This document shows, in pieces, positions 24,659-34,346 of a stretch of DNA of 64,000 nt. The stretch is taken from positions 1-64,000 of the forward strand of contig JAAYEH010000455.1 in NCBI GenBank assembly GCA_012728855.1. Reading direction: 5' to 3'. The notes beneath the pieces were generated by a model, which did no database searches, was not told the DNA's origin, and worked only from the letters and a program-made list of their open reading frames with translations. Numbering within the stretch: position 1 is the first letter of the stretch; each line of letters opens with the position of its first letter. Made by a program: the position numbers and the translations under genes. The DNA is from Rhodopirellula sp. (GTDB taxonomy: Bacteria; Planctomycetota; Planctomycetia; Pirellulales; Thermoguttaceae).

Positions 24659-25439
24659 GAAAGTCGGCCAGCGCCTCGGTCACCTCGTCGGGTTTCTCCA
24701 GCGGCGACATATGTCCCGCACCGGCGATCTCGATGAATCGCGAGCCCGGGATAGCCGCTGCGATGGCCCGCATCTCCTGGGGAGCGGAAATGGCGTCTTC
24801 CGAGCCGACCAGCACCAGCGTCGGCACGGAGATGTGGCCCAACCGGCTCGTGAAGTCCGGCCGCTGCGCCATTCCCCGGGCAGCCGCGGCGATCCCTCTG
24901 GGATCCGTGGAGAGAATAACGCGCCGCGTCGATTCCAGGTATTCTCGCTCCGGCGTCCGACTCTCCACGGCGAACAGCTTGGGAAGCATCATGTCGGCCA
25001 CGAAGCCGGGGCCGTCACGGAGTACGCGTTCGGCCATGGTTAGTCGTGCGGCAGCGCCCTCGGCCGTATCGGCCATCGCGCGGGTGTCGCAGAGCGCCAG
25101 GGCACGGAGTCGGGCGGAATGTCTCCTCCAGAACTGAAAGGCGATGTAGCCTCCCATCGACAACCCGCAGAGGACGATGGGCACCTCCACGTTCAACGCA
25201 TCCAAGATCGCCGCCAGGTCATCGGCAAACTGTTCCATCGTCGTCATCTCGCCGCCCGCGGAGCTACGGCCGAACCCGCGCAGATCGGGCGCGATGACGC
25301 GATAGTTTCGGGCAAGGGCTTCGATCTGCCGGTCCCACATGGTGTGGTCCAGGGGAAACCCGTGGACGAGCAGCACCGGCATGCCGTCGCCTCGGTCAAT
25401 CGTTGCCAGTCCGTCGTCGGGGATAGATACCGTCTTCAT
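24618..25439 (-). CDS. Alpha/beta hydrolase
   Basis: This is 273 residues of the canonical alpha/beta hydrolase fold. The oxyanion-hole region is LLVHGFPLDHTMW, the nucleophile elbow is LCGLSMGGYIAF (Ser), the acid is probably the Asp in LVLVGSEDAISAP, and the His is in IAGAGHMSPLEKP. This pattern is shared by 3-oxoadipate enol-lactonase-like and esterase enzymes; no specific substrate is claimed. The 3' end overlaps the convergent DUF2617-like gene. A palindromic repeat (copy 7) stands upstream. Confidence 0.92.
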   Translation of the reverse strand: MKTVSIPDDGLATIDRGDGMPVLLVHGFPLDHTMWDRQIEALARNYRVIAPDLRGFGRSSAGGEMTTMEQFADDLAAILDALNVEVPIVLCGLSMGGYIAFQFWRRHSARLRALALCDTRAMADTAEGAAARLTMAERVLRDGPGFVADMMLPKLFAVESRTPEREYLESTRRVILSTDPRGIAAAARGMAQRPDFTSRLGHISVPTLVLVGSEDAISAPQEMRAIAAAIPGSRFIEIAGAGHMSPLEKPDEVTEALADFLNAVWEPGTATGS

Positions 25440-25514
25440 GAGTCAACACTCCGATTTTTTCGGGCTAATTGGGTTGTCAAACATCGGGGAGGGAATTCGT
25501 GTCGCAACCAAGAA

Positions 25515-25605
25515 TGGGTCGGGAGTCTTTTTCCGTATCGGCCTCATCGCCGCTTGGCAGATCCAGCGCGGTCGGCGGCCGATACGGAAAAAGACTCCCG
25601 ACCCA
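25515..25605. repeat. Palindromic repeat, family A, copy 7
   Basis: Perfect 29 bp arms (25515-25543 and 25577-25605). The outermost G:C pair of other copies is a T:A pair here (TGGGTCGGG with CCCGACCCA), which is a compensated change. It lies in the 215 bp gap between the HEAT/TPR gene and the hydrolase gene. Confidence 0.92.
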
Positions 25606-25654
25606 TTTGCGCCCTGTCCGTACCGCCGCGCCAGGCTGGAAAGCCCGACGTGCT

Positions 25655-27253
25655 TTACCCGCGGGGCTTTGCCTCCGCCTGTTGCTTCTTCAGCGCCGCT
25701 TGAAACACTTCGAGCTGCTTGCGAATCAAGCCGGAGTGAGGATCCAACTCCGCGGCGCGGGTCTGCGTCTTCACCGCTTTCTCGTAGTCGCCGCGCCCGA
25801 AATAAACGTGGGCGAGCGTGTCGTGAAACGCACCGCTGGTGGGATTCATCTCGACCGACTTGAGCGACAGGCTGAGGGCATCGTCGGAATCTCCCTTGGT
25901 ATTGCCTACCAGCCAGGCGTATTGGTTGCAGGCATTGGCGTCTTCCGGTGGATCGCCGGCCTGCTGCCGCAATTCCGAAGCCGCCCGATCAATCAGGTCG
26001 CCGATTTTTTGCCGAAATTCCTGCGACTGCTCCGGCAGTCGCCAGCAGGCGATCAACGCGTCGATCTCCGCCGGGTCATCCTTGAGCGCTTTCTCGAGAT
26101 GATCGATCTGCTTCGCGCGGTCTCCTTGCTCCTCCCAGCGGCACGATTCGAAGTAGTACATGCGAGCACGAGTCTGCTTGGCGGACTGCCCGGCAATTTC
26201 AACGTCCTGGGTCTTCGGTTGCAGCTTTTCCATGATCGCGACGGCGTCTCGGAGCGATTCGGCCGCCGCGGCGTCGTTGCTCTGGTCGTGCCACATCTCG
26301 GCGAGATATCGCTGCGAGACCACGGCGAATTCGGGGACACCGGCCTCGATGATCTGCCGGTACTCGGCTTCGGCCCAGCGGAACAAGCCGCGGCGCTGCA
26401 GCGCCCCGGCCATCTGCAAATGCATCAACAATTGCTCCGGATGGTTGCCGGGACTGAGTTGCCGGGCCTGCCGCGCCGTCGTCTCCGCGAGTTCGTCGAC
26501 CCCCTGTTTCGCCTGCACTTCGGCCAAATGGTACAACAGCGTGGCGACGATCTGCGGGCTGGTATGGCCGGGCGACTTCTGCAGGAGGCTCTGTTCCGAC
26601 TCCACCAACGCGGCCCAAGCCGCCCGAGCCGCGTCAGGATCGTTGCGGAGGTCCAAATACGCCAGCAGCCACTGCGCCGCCGGGCGCGGGCTTGAACCGA
26701 GATGATTGCGAAGTGTTTCGGCCAGCAGGGCGCGACCGTTTTCGTCCGCCGGTTCCAGATTGAGCGCCTCGATGGCGGCATGCTTGCTGAGGAGTTCCGA
26801 TTTTTCGAACCGAACCAGGCGGCAGAGAGCCGGCAGACCGGCGACGTTTTCCAGTCTCGCCAGGGCCCGGATGCGGGAAAGCCGCTCGTCAATGCCGCGA
26901 AATTCGTAGTCGGCGAGAAGCTCTCGGACCGCGTCCGGGTCGGACTGCATCGTCCAGTGCATCCGGATGAAGGAAAGAAGATAGCGGGCCCGCGCGGCGA
27001 TCTCGAAGTCTTGATGGCGGGTGGCCGCTTCCACGGCATCGTAGGCGTCGAAGCCCATCGCCGCCAGCTTTTCTTCCGCTCGTTGGCGGCGAGCGAAATC
27101 GGCATCGCCCAGTTGCTCGATCAGTTCGCGGATCGACGGTTTGGCTTGCGGCGGCGCGGCCTGTCCGGGTACCAGCCCCATCGCTTCGGAAGCGGCGCAG
27201 GAGGCGAGTAGAGCGGTGACCAGGGCGAGCAAACGGCAGCGGGCTGGCGTCAT
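25655..27253 (-). CDS. Exported HEAT/TPR-repeat protein
   Basis: This is 532 residues. A signal-like N-terminus (RLLALVTALLASCAASEA) contains a cysteine preceded by LLAS, so a lipoprotein is possible. The first ~180 residues contain HEAT-like units (DADFARRQRAEEKLAAMGFDAYDAVEAA, IRALARLENVAGLPALCRLV). The C-terminal third contains tetratricopeptide units (SGAFHDTLAHVYFGRGDYEKAVKTQTRAAELDPHSG split over two helices). It ends in a Lys/Gln-rich tail. It probably acts as a protein-protein scaffold in the envelope; I do not recognise a named family. Confidence 0.85.
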   Translation of the reverse strand: MTPARCRLLALVTALLASCAASEAMGLVPGQAAPPQAKPSIRELIEQLGDADFARRQRAEEKLAAMGFDAYDAVEAATRHQDFEIAARARYLLSFIRMHWTMQSDPDAVRELLADYEFRGIDERLSRIRALARLENVAGLPALCRLVRFEKSELLSKHAAIEALNLEPADENGRALLAETLRNHLGSSPRPAAQWLLAYLDLRNDPDAARAAWAALVESEQSLLQKSPGHTSPQIVATLLYHLAEVQAKQGVDELAETTARQARQLSPGNHPEQLLMHLQMAGALQRRGLFRWAEAEYRQIIEAGVPEFAVVSQRYLAEMWHDQSNDAAAAESLRDAVAIMEKLQPKTQDVEIAGQSAKQTRARMYYFESCRWEEQGDRAKQIDHLEKALKDDPAEIDALIACWRLPEQSQEFRQKIGDLIDRAASELRQQAGDPPEDANACNQYAWLVGNTKGDSDDALSLSLKSVEMNPTSGAFHDTLAHVYFGRGDYEKAVKTQTRAAELDPHSGLIRKQLEVFQAALKKQQAEAKPRG

Positions 27254-27330
27254 AGGTATTAGGATACCCCATGAATCCGACAGAGGGCAAGGTGACCGTG
27301 GTTTAGCAGCCTGGCTGGCTGAAACGACGC

Positions 27331-27359
27331 TTGCCCTCCGATCCGGGGAATCCTAGACT
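27331..27359 (+). promoter_or_regulatory. Candidate promoter of the HIT-dGTPase operon
   Basis: TTGCCC and TAGACT are separated by 17 bp, 52 bp upstream of the HIT gene. The match to consensus is moderate. Confidence 0.3.
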
Positions 27360-27410
27360 CAGAAAAGCGAGTTGGAACGGTGTGGGAATCTTTTGGGGAC
27401 GATTCGTCGC

Positions 27411-27947
27411 GTGAGACACAAGCAAATCTGGGCGCCCTGGCGACTTGGCTACATTAAGGGGGATAAGGACGAGGCGGAGGCCGTGGCGGATACACTGGCA
27501 TTCCTGCCCGGCGCCGATCCCGACTGTTTTCTCTGCCAGGCGACCGTCGACGCCGCCAATCGCCCGCGGCATGTGGTCCACCGCACGGAGCGGGCGATTA
27601 CGGTCTTGAACCGGTACCCCTACAACAACGGGCACCTTCTCGTTGCGCCACACCGGCATCGTAGTCGCCTGGACGAGTTGGAGGCGGCCGAACACCAGGC
27701 GGTTGCGGAGTCGCTTTGCTGCATGGTGCAACTGCTGGAACGCGTCTTGCAACCCGAGGGCTTCAATATCGGCTTGAATTTGGGCACCGTGGCGGGAGCC
27801 GGATTGCCCGGCCATCTCCATTGGCACATTGTTCCCCGCTGGAACGGCGACACGAACTTCATGCCGGCCTTGGCCGCCGTTAAGGTCATTCCCCAGTCGC
27901 TCGACGCCCTCTGGGAGGCGTTGACGGAAGAATTGGGCAGACTGTAG
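27411..27947 (+). CDS. HIT-family nucleotide hydrolase/phosphorylase
   Basis: This is 178 residues from GTG (RHKQIWAPWRLGYIKG); a TTG 13 codons earlier is possible. The histidine triad is HLHWHIVPRW. An upstream PDCFLCQA motif, RAITVLNRYPYNNGHLLVAPHRH and NIGLNLGTVAGAGLPGHLH match the diadenosine polyphosphate-hydrolysing HIT branch (Ap4A phosphorylase-like). Its stop overlaps the dGTPase GTG by one base (TAGTG), so the two are translationally coupled. Both concern unusual or excess nucleotides. Confidence 0.92.
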   Translation: MRHKQIWAPWRLGYIKGDKDEAEAVADTLAFLPGADPDCFLCQATVDAANRPRHVVHRTERAITVLNRYPYNNGHLLVAPHRHRSRLDELEAAEHQAVAESLCCMVQLLERVLQPEGFNIGLNLGTVAGAGLPGHLHWHIVPRWNGDTNFMPALAAVKVIPQSLDALWEALTEELGRL

Positions 27948-29095
27948 TGGAATCGACCCCGATGTTCGTGACCGCGCTGGCCGATCGGGAGGCTGTCTTG
28001 TTGGCCCCCTACGCGATGGCCAGCGCCGCTTCAACCGGCCGCAGGTATTCGGAACCGGAACACCCCTATCGCGCCCCGTTCCAGCGTGATCGCGACCGCA
28101 TCGTCCACAGTGCCGCCTATCGTCGTCTGAGCTACAAAACACAGGTTTTCACGGGCGAAATGGGCGATTACCACCGCACACGCCTGACCCATACGCTCGA
28201 GGTTGCCTCGGTGGCGCGAACCTTGGCCCGAGCGCTGCGGCTCAACGAGGATCTGGTCGAGGCCCTGGCTCTGTTGCACGACATCGGGCACCCCCCCTTC
28301 GGCCATGCCGGCGAGGAAATGCTCGGCGACTGTCTGGCGGCTCACGGCGGCTTCGACCACAATCGTCAAGCGCTGCGAATTGTCGAAGAATTGGAGCAAC
28401 GCTATCCGGACTTTCCCGGCTTAAACCTTTCGCGCGAAGTCCTCGACGGTCAGGCGTTTCGAGCCCGCCAAGGGGCCGACCGCGAAAGCCCACTGTTGGA
28501 GGTCCAGGTCGTCGACGCGGCAGACAGCGTGGCCTACGACACGCACGACGCGGACGATGCCCTCCAACTCGGGCTGCTCCAGTTCGACGAATTACGTGAT
28601 CTGCCACTGTGGAGGGAAGCAGTCGCAAGAGTGAATCGGCGGTGGGCACAGTTAGAATCGGGCCAACTGCGGCGTTCGGTAATCCTCGAATTGATCAATT
28701 GGCAGGTGAGCGATCTATTGGCCGGAGCGAGTCAGCGACTCGGCGGGCGGGCCATCGACAGCATCGCGGCGGTGAAACGATCGGATATCCTGATCCATCC
28801 GAGCGATGAATTGGCGGAACAGAAAGCCGAGTTCGAGCAGTTCCTGTTTGCCCGCGTGTACCGCCACCCTCAGGTGCTGGCCGTGCGTCGCCATGCCCAG
28901 GACCAACTCCGAGCGATGTTCGACCAATACACCGCCCAGCCCGATCTGCTACCGCCCGGTTTCCGAGGACTATGCCGGCGGGCAGGCGTGGCTCGCGCCG
29001 TCGCCGACTACCTGGCCGGCATGTCCGACCGCTATGCCCAACAACAATTCCAGCGGTTTTGCGCGAGGAGCCCGGTAACGAGCAATCCCGAATAG
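27947..29095 (+). CDS. dgt: Deoxyguanosinetriphosphate triphosphohydrolase-like protein (HD domain)
   Basis: This is 382 residues starting at GTG. Dgt enzymes cut dGTP to deoxyguanosine and triphosphate. The HD motifs are clear: FQRDRDRIVHSAAYRRLSYKTQVF, then TRLTHTLEVASVARTLARAL, LALLHDIGHPPFGHAGEEML, and ADSVAYDTHDADDAL later. The length fits the 'dGTPase-like' type 2 subfamily rather than the ~500-residue E. coli enzyme. It is in an operon with the HIT gene. Confidence 0.93.
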   Translation: MESTPMFVTALADREAVLLAPYAMASAASTGRRYSEPEHPYRAPFQRDRDRIVHSAAYRRLSYKTQVFTGEMGDYHRTRLTHTLEVASVARTLARALRLNEDLVEALALLHDIGHPPFGHAGEEMLGDCLAAHGGFDHNRQALRIVEELEQRYPDFPGLNLSREVLDGQAFRARQGADRESPLLEVQVVDAADSVAYDTHDADDALQLGLLQFDELRDLPLWREAVARVNRRWAQLESGQLRRSVILELINWQVSDLLAGASQRLGGRAIDSIAAVKRSDILIHPSDELAEQKAEFEQFLFARVYRHPQVLAVRRHAQDQLRAMFDQYTAQPDLLPPGFRGLCRRAGVARAVADYLAGMSDRYAQQQFQRFCARSPVTSNPE

Positions 29096-29256
29096 CGTGA
29101 CCCCCACCTTAGAAACAATAAATATTTATCTAACAGAGGGGGAGCTACTTCCGCCCTCTCGCTACCGGTCGTAGAATAGCGGCTGGTTTTATCCGCCGCC
29201 GGCCGGAAATCTCTCGCCGTCGGCTCAACAACCTGTTCGCAGGAGAAACAGCAACT

Positions 29257-30309
29257 ATGGGCATGATTATTCTTCGCGCCATCTTCGTGATGGTTTCGAT
29301 CGGCTTGGCGGTGGGGATCATCTACTCGGGAGTGATGCCGGACGATCAGCAATGGCTAGCGCCCGCAACCCTGGTAGGTGCCATTCTTTTGGCCCTGGGG
29401 GTGATCCTCGCCGACATTTTTACGCCCCGCAAGCCGTTGGACGTGATCTCCGCAGTCTATTTCGGGCTGATCGTGGGGTTGTTTTTGGCGTATGTGGCGG
29501 GACTGGCCATCATGCCGCTGTTTCCCAGTCCGATGGCGGCAGGCACGGTTCAGTATGAGAAGGTCCAGGCGGCGGTACAGCTCGTGCTGGGTGTGGTGCT
29601 GTGCTACACCTGCATCAGCCTCCTGCTGCAGACCCGCAACGACTTTCGATTCATCATTCCCTACGTGGAGTTCTCCAAGGAAGTGAAAGGACGGCGGCCG
29701 TATATCCTTGACACGAGCGTGGTGATCGACGGCAGGGTGGCCGACGTGGTCGAGTCGCACGTCTTCGACAGCCAACTGATCATGCCGCGATTCGTGATCA
29801 GCGAGCTGCAGGGCATCGCCGACAGCTCGGACCGCCTGCGGCGCAGCCGCGGGCGGCGGGGATTAGACATTCTCAATCGGCTTCGAAACAATCCGGAGGT
29901 CGACATGCAGATCTTCGACCGGGAACTGCCGGAATTCGCGGGCCAGCCGGTCGACCTCAAGCTGGTGACGCTGGCCAAGCACCTGGAAGGGAAGCTGATC
30001 ACCAACGACTACAACCTGAACAAGGTTGCCCGCCTGCACGGCGTCGGGGTGATCAATCTCAATGACCTGGCAAACGCCTTGAAGCCGATCTTTTTGCCCG
30101 GCGAGCAGGTTGAAGTCCGGATCGTGAAGCCTGGCGAAGAAGCGGGCCAGGGCGTCGGCTATCTCGACGACGGCACGATGGTCGTCATCGAAGGTGGTCG
30201 AGACCACGTCCACGAAAACGTCATGATTGCGGTGACCAGTGTTCTTCAGACCAGTGCCGGCCGGATGATCTTCGGCCGCTATGAATCGTCGCGTCAGAAG
30301 GTTTCCTAG
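29257..30309 (+). CDS. Membrane-anchored PIN-TRAM nuclease-like protein (YacL-like)
   Basis: This is 350 residues. AGGAGA lies 10 nt before the ATG. Four membrane helices occupy residues 1-125. The PIN domain follows from about residue 147 (YILDTSVVIDGRVADVVESHVF) with the expected acidic residues and TNDYNLNKVARLHGVGV. The C-terminal TRAM-like segment includes PGEEAGQGVGYLDDGTMVVIEGG. This is the Bacillus YacL architecture. RNA cleavage is likely but not shown. It is convergent with the flotillin gene. Confidence 0.92.
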   Translation: MGMIILRAIFVMVSIGLAVGIIYSGVMPDDQQWLAPATLVGAILLALGVILADIFTPRKPLDVISAVYFGLIVGLFLAYVAGLAIMPLFPSPMAAGTVQYEKVQAAVQLVLGVVLCYTCISLLLQTRNDFRFIIPYVEFSKEVKGRRPYILDTSVVIDGRVADVVESHVFDSQLIMPRFVISELQGIADSSDRLRRSRGRRGLDILNRLRNNPEVDMQIFDRELPEFAGQPVDLKLVTLAKHLEGKLITNDYNLNKVARLHGVGVINLNDLANALKPIFLPGEQVEVRIVKPGEEAGQGVGYLDDGTMVVIEGGRDHVHENVMIAVTSVLQTSAGRMIFGRYESSRQKVS

Positions 30310-30359
30310 AACCGCTGCAGTCGCACCCGACTACAGTCGGCAGTTCAAGCGGACTCTGC

Positions 30360-30390
30360 GGCCGATACAAAAAAAAAGACTCCCGACCCC
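30360..30390. repeat. Half of a family A palindrome, copy 8 (left arm missing)
   Basis: Only a right arm is present: GGCCGATAC, an A-run, then GACTCCCGACCCC. The expected left arm is absent from the preceding 50 bp. It lies between the convergent PIN-TRAM and flotillin genes, and appears to be a truncated copy. Confidence 0.75.
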
Positions 30391-30399
30391 TTGCTCGAC

Positions 30400-31410
30400 T
30401 CAGACGGTCGGTCGCGGGCCGCCGTTGCCTCGCGAAACTCGCTCCAGGTTTCCTTCTCGAAATGCCGTAGCCATCGCCAGCGGCACTTCCGCCTCGGCCA
30501 GGAGGACGGCGGCGCGATTGTTCACCACTTCCGCCTTCATCTCCTGCTCGCGCGCCGTGGCCATCGCGCGGCGCTCCTCGGCTTTGGCCCGGGCCACGCG
30601 CATATCGGCTTCGGCCTGGTCGGCTTGCAGTCGGGCGCCGATATTCTGACCGACATCGATGTCGGCGATGTCGATGGAGACGATTTCAAAGGCCGTCTGC
30701 GCGTCGAGACCGCGATCGAGCACCGCCTTGGAGATGCTGTCGGGCATTTCCATCACTTTCAGGTGCGTGTCGGCCGATCCGATCGAGGTGATGATACCCT
30801 CGCCGACGCGGGCGATGATCGTGTCTTCCGTGGCGCCTCCGATAAGCCGTTCGATATTGGTGCGGACGGTCACTCGGGCTCGGACTTTCAGTTCGACGCC
30901 GTTTTTGGCGATGGCGCTGAGCGTCGACCGACCGCTCTTCGCGGCGGGACAATCGATCACCTTCGGATGAACACTCGTTTGCACCGCCTCCAAGACGTCG
31001 CGGCCGGCCAGATCGATGGCGGCGGCTTTGTCGAAATTCAAACCGATATCGGCGCGATGGGCAGCGATGATTGCGCGAATGACGTTCGGCACGTTCCCCC
31101 CCGCCAGATAATGTGCCTCCAGGCGCCGCGTGGTGACGCCCGTCTGCCGCTCCGACCCGATGCCCGATTGCATTGCCATGATCTTGGCCTGGACAATCAA
31201 TCTCGCGTTCACCTGGCGAAAACTCATACCGATCAGGCTGAGCATGCTGACGTTGGCGTTGGACATGTACGCCTGAAACCAAAGATTCCCGTAGATCAGA
31301 AAAACGATGGTCACGAGGGCCGCAAAGAGAAGGAGGGCCACAATACCGATGACGATCCAGATTCCCATGCTCGGTACTTGGGCCAGAAGAACGGGCAATC
31401 CGCAAGACAT
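30400..31410 (-). CDS. floA: Flotillin-like protein FloA
   Basis: This is 336 residues, close to the ~330 of FloA. An N-terminal hydrophobic hairpin ([27 protein letters not shown]) is followed by the FloA-specific [21 protein letters not shown] and a PHB/SPFH core (RNTLERLIGG-like [24 protein letters not shown]). The C-terminal Ala/Glu-rich coiled coil is [34 protein letters not shown]. FloA organises membrane microdomains. The frame is open upstream of 31410, but the start [14 protein letters not shown] fits best. Confidence 0.93.
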   Translation of the reverse strand: MSCGLPVLLAQVPSMGIWIVIGIVALLLFAALVTIVFLIYGNLWFQAYMSNANVSMLSLIGMSFRQVNARLIVQAKIMAMQSGIGSERQTGVTTRRLEAHYLAGGNVPNVIRAIIAAHRADIGLNFDKAAAIDLAGRDVLEAVQTSVHPKVIDCPAAKSGRSTLSAIAKNGVELKVRARVTVRTNIERLIGGATEDTIIARVGEGIITSIGSADTHLKVMEMPDSISKAVLDRGLDAQTAFEIVSIDIADIDVGQNIGARLQADQAEADMRVARAKAEERRAMATAREQEMKAEVVNNRAAVLLAEAEVPLAMATAFREGNLERVSRGNGGPRPTV

Positions 31411-31606
31411 GACGACCTCCCTGGGCAGTTTTCGTGTGTTGAGGGCGCGCTGCTGAATATCACCTTTTGGAACGGCGCCCCACATCATCGCTCTGGCGGG
31501 AGAATGCTGCAAGGTCTCCCGGACGACAGTTGCTCGCCCAGTCCACTCTCCTCGTGGCAGCCAGCCTACCAAAACGGCGCCAAATATGAAATCATGTTGA
31601 GTGGCC

Positions 31607-31697
31607 GGTTCAAAAACGGGGACAGGCACCTCGCCGAACCGTGTTTTTTCACCGGCAGAAGCTATTTTGGCTCGGAGCCAGTCCCCGTTTTTGAACC
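31607..31697. repeat. Palindromic repeat, family A-prime, copy 9
   Basis: GGTTCAAAAACGGGGACAGG at 31607 faces CCAGTCCCCGTTTTTGAACC ending at 31697, with a few mismatches at the inner end. It lies in the 333 bp divergent gap between floA and the GTPase gene (31411-31743). Nothing else was recognised there. Confidence 0.85.
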
Positions 31698-31743
31698 AGG
31701 CCGAAATTCGCTCTTTACGCAAACCGACCCGCCCGGAATCTCC

Positions 31744-33534
31744 ATGACACTTTCCGAAATTCTACACCTGGAACTGCTGTCTGCAGTAGATACGTTAACG
31801 GAATCAGCTCGCAGGTGGGGGAATGGATCACCCGACTGGCAGCCGGCCCGCACGTGCCAAGCGATGATTCGCCGTCTCGAGGAGCGGACACGAACGCTAC
31901 GGATCCGACTGGAAGCCCCGCTGGTGGTGGCAACGCTCGGTGGGACAGGCGTCGGCAAGAGCGCTCTGGTGAATGCCCTGGCGGGGGCCGAACTGGTGGA
32001 AACCGGTCGCAGCCGCCCCACGACCCGCCAGCCTCGCATGATTTGCCGTCCGGACCTGGCTCCGCAGGTTCTCGGCATTTCCCCGGAAGCCGTCGAATTG
32101 GTCCAGCGAGATCTCCCCTCGCTGTCGAACCTGGTCATCATCGACTGCCCGGATCCGGACACCACCGAGGAGCCCAACGCCGCCGACACCAACCTGGCCC
32201 GTTTGCGTCAAATCCTGCCGCATTGCGACGTCCTTCTCGTGGCCACCACACAACAGAAGTATCGCAGTGCCCGCGTTGCAGAGGAATTGAACCTGGCGGC
32301 AACCGGGGCCCAACTCGTTTTGGTACAGACGCATGCCGACACGGACGAAGATATTCGCGACGACTGGCGGCGGGTGTTGGAGGAACGTTACACGACGGGC
32401 CACATCTTCTTCGTCGACTCGCTGGCCGCCCTGGCCGACGCCCAGCAGGGTCTTCAGCCGCGGGGCGAATTCGCCGGCCTGGTCGACCTGCTCACGCGGC
32501 AACTGGCCGGGGCCGCGGCGACTCGCATCCGTCGGGCGAACTTCCTCGATCTGATGAGCGAAACGCTCGACGCTTGCGAAGCCCATATCCGGGAGGGCCT
32601 CCCCTCGGTGAGACAAGTGGAGACCGCCATCGGCCAACAGCGGGCGAAGCTTGCTTCCCAGATGGCGGAACAGATGCGGTCGGAACTGCTCGGCAGCCGC
32701 CGGCAATGGGAGACGCGATTGATCGGCCAGATCATTTCTCGCTGGGGTTTCAGCCCCTTCTCGATGGTCTTGCGGATCTTCCAGGGTCTTGGCGGGCTTC
32801 TCTCCAGCGCTCTGTTGTTGCGGGCGAGAACCCCCGCCCAGGTTGCCCTTTGGGGAGCGGTCCAGGGGACGCGCACCTGGCAGCGCCGCCGTCAGAACCG
32901 CGATGCTGATGCGGCCGTGACCCGCGCGGTCACCGGTTGGGACGCCTCCGCCCTGCGATCGGCGGCGGTGGTGGTCGACGGCTATGCGATGGAGGCCGGC
33001 TTACCGCGGGAATCGACTGACCCGGAGGCCGTGGCTGCCGAGGCGGCTGCCGCGGGGCGATCGTTCGTCGCGGACGTATCGGCCGAGTTGGAGTCGATTA
33101 TCGACCGCGTGGCGCTGCGCCACACCGGCTGGTGGACGCGATGGCGCTATGAGTTGTTGCTGCTGGCGATGACCGGCATCCTGCTGGTTCGCCTGGCGAA
33201 GAATTTCTTCTACGATTCCTGGCTCGCCGCGTCGCCCGCGCCGCTGTATGGAATCGAGTTCTACGTGTTGGCCGTTTTCTGGTTGGTGCTGTGGTGCGTG
33301 CTGCTGCTATGGGCGTTCACGCGGCGGCTCCGCCGCGGACTGAAGGTGCAGATCAACGAGCTGGCCGAAGGCTGGAACCATCCCAAGTCCGCCGCGGATG
33401 TCTTCGCGGGCTTGGAGCTTGAGTGCCGTCGTATCGAGCGTTTCGAAAGTGATCTGGGGCGCATTCAGCAAGACGTCGCATCGTTACGCCGCCGGCTGGT
33501 TTCGCCCGAAGAGCAATTGGGGCATCGACGCTGA
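31744..33534 (+). CDS. Membrane-associated GTPase of unknown role
   Basis: This is 596 residues. Walker A/G1 is [16 protein letters not shown] near residue 65. G2 probably lies in [11 protein letters not shown]. The G3 region is [11 protein letters not shown], where the usual DxxG glycine is Asp. The G4 region is [10 protein letters not shown], where NKxD is replaced by THAD. A long helical region follows, then two membrane helices near residues 467-490 and 500-525. The layout recalls dynamin-like or YfjP-type membrane GTPases. It is divergent from floA, so a membrane-organising role is possible but inferred. The frame upstream of 31744 is antisense to floA. Confidence 0.85.
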   Translation: MTLSEILHLELLSAVDTLTESARRWGNGSPDWQPARTCQAMIRRLEERTRTLRIRLEAPLVVATLGGTGVGKSALVNALAGAELVETGRSRPTTRQPRMICRPDLAPQVLGISPEAVELVQRDLPSLSNLVIIDCPDPDTTEEPNAADTNLARLRQILPHCDVLLVATTQQKYRSARVAEELNLAATGAQLVLVQTHADTDEDIRDDWRRVLEERYTTGHIFFVDSLAALADAQQGLQPRGEFAGLVDLLTRQLAGAAATRIRRANFLDLMSETLDACEAHIREGLPSVRQVETAIGQQRAKLASQMAEQMRSELLGSRRQWETRLIGQIISRWGFSPFSMVLRIFQGLGGLLSSALLLRARTPAQVALWGAVQGTRTWQRRRQNRDADAAVTRAVTGWDASALRSAAVVVDGYAMEAGLPRESTDPEAVAAEAAAAGRSFVADVSAELESIIDRVALRHTGWWTRWRYELLLLAMTGILLVRLAKNFFYDSWLAASPAPLYGIEFYVLAVFWLVLWCVLLLWAFTRRLRRGLKVQINELAEGWNHPKSAADVFAGLELECRRIERFESDLGRIQQDVASLRRRLVSPEEQLGHRR

Positions 33535-33574
33535 TTCCGCGTCGGCGGTTCAAAACGGGGGATGGCGGGGAGGA

Positions 33575-33651
33575 GGGGGACAGGTCCATGTTTTCGGCCA
33601 ACGTCTTTCGCGCCAAAAAGCATCAATTGGCCTAAAAATGGACCAGTCCCC
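33575..33651. repeat. Palindromic repeat, family A-prime, copy 10 (diverged)
   Basis: GGGGACAGGTCCAT (ending 33589) faces ATGGACCAGTCCCC (33638-33651). It lies in the gap between the GTPase and zinc-ribbon genes. Another CAAAACGGGG fragment precedes it. Confidence 0.7.
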
Positions 33652-33744
33652 GGCCGCGGGCGTGAACGGTTACAAAACGGCTATAATGGCCAAGAGATCG
33701 AAGCGGTGAAGCCGATCGGCACGGTAGACCACTTTACGGCAGTG

Positions 33745-34215
33745 ATGAACGACGATCGAGATTATCTGGAATTGCGCTGTCCGGGGTGCTCCTGGTCGGA
33801 GGTGTGCGGCCCAGCGGCGATGGCGCGTTGGCTGGGCCATGCCGGAAAGATGCGTCCCGGCCGAGAGCCGCCCTACGATATTATCAAGGAGTTGCTCCGC
33901 GGCGCAACAGGGCAGTTGGAATGTCCGCAGTGTGGCCGAATGGGCTTACTGCTCGGTCCGACTCGCGACGGGGCCGCGTGGGCCGACGAGCCGATCTGCT
34001 CCTCTTGCCGCCGGCCAATTTCCCCGGAGCGGCTCGAGGCGGTGCCCGGTGCCCGTCTTTGTGCGGAGTGTCAGCGGGCGGACGAGAGGGGGCTGTCGCC
34101 CGAAGTCGAATACTGCCCCCGATGCGGCTGGCCCATGCAGTTGCGGTTGTCCCGATCGGCCGGGATCAGCCGCTACGTGTTGCAGTGTACGGCCATCCCA
34201 CCCTGTCGGAAATAG
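33745..34215 (+). CDS. Multi-zinc-ribbon protein of unknown function
   Basis: This is 156 residues from the ATG; a GTG at 33706 would add 13. It holds five CxxC knuckles: CPGC, CPQC, CSSC (PICSSCRRPISPERL), CAEC and CPRC (EYCPRCGWPMQLRLS), plus a terminal CTAIPPC. The middle pair resembles a DksA/TraR-type zinc finger; the last resembles the small topoisomerase-type zinc ribbon (CPxCGxxM...C...PxC). No catalytic domain is present. It may bind DNA, RNA or polymerase; the assignment stays open. Confidence 0.75.
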   Translation: MNDDRDYLELRCPGCSWSEVCGPAAMARWLGHAGKMRPGREPPYDIIKELLRGATGQLECPQCGRMGLLLGPTRDGAAWADEPICSSCRRPISPERLEAVPGARLCAECQRADERGLSPEVEYCPRCGWPMQLRLSRSAGISRYVLQCTAIPPCRK

Positions 34216-34346
34216 CGGAGCAGCGATCAACCGGGATACACAAACGATGGGGGGGCGTGTTGACCAGCTCTCGGTTCGCGCGTTATAAGCCCCCTTGAGC
34301 TTCATGCCACTTTCAGTTTGAACCTACCCGCCGCAAGGCATATTCC

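Noticed and set aside
30391-31743. Upstream extension of the GTPase frame by about 450 codons
   Set aside because: It is antisense to floA and crosses palindrome copy 9; the domain begins at 31744.
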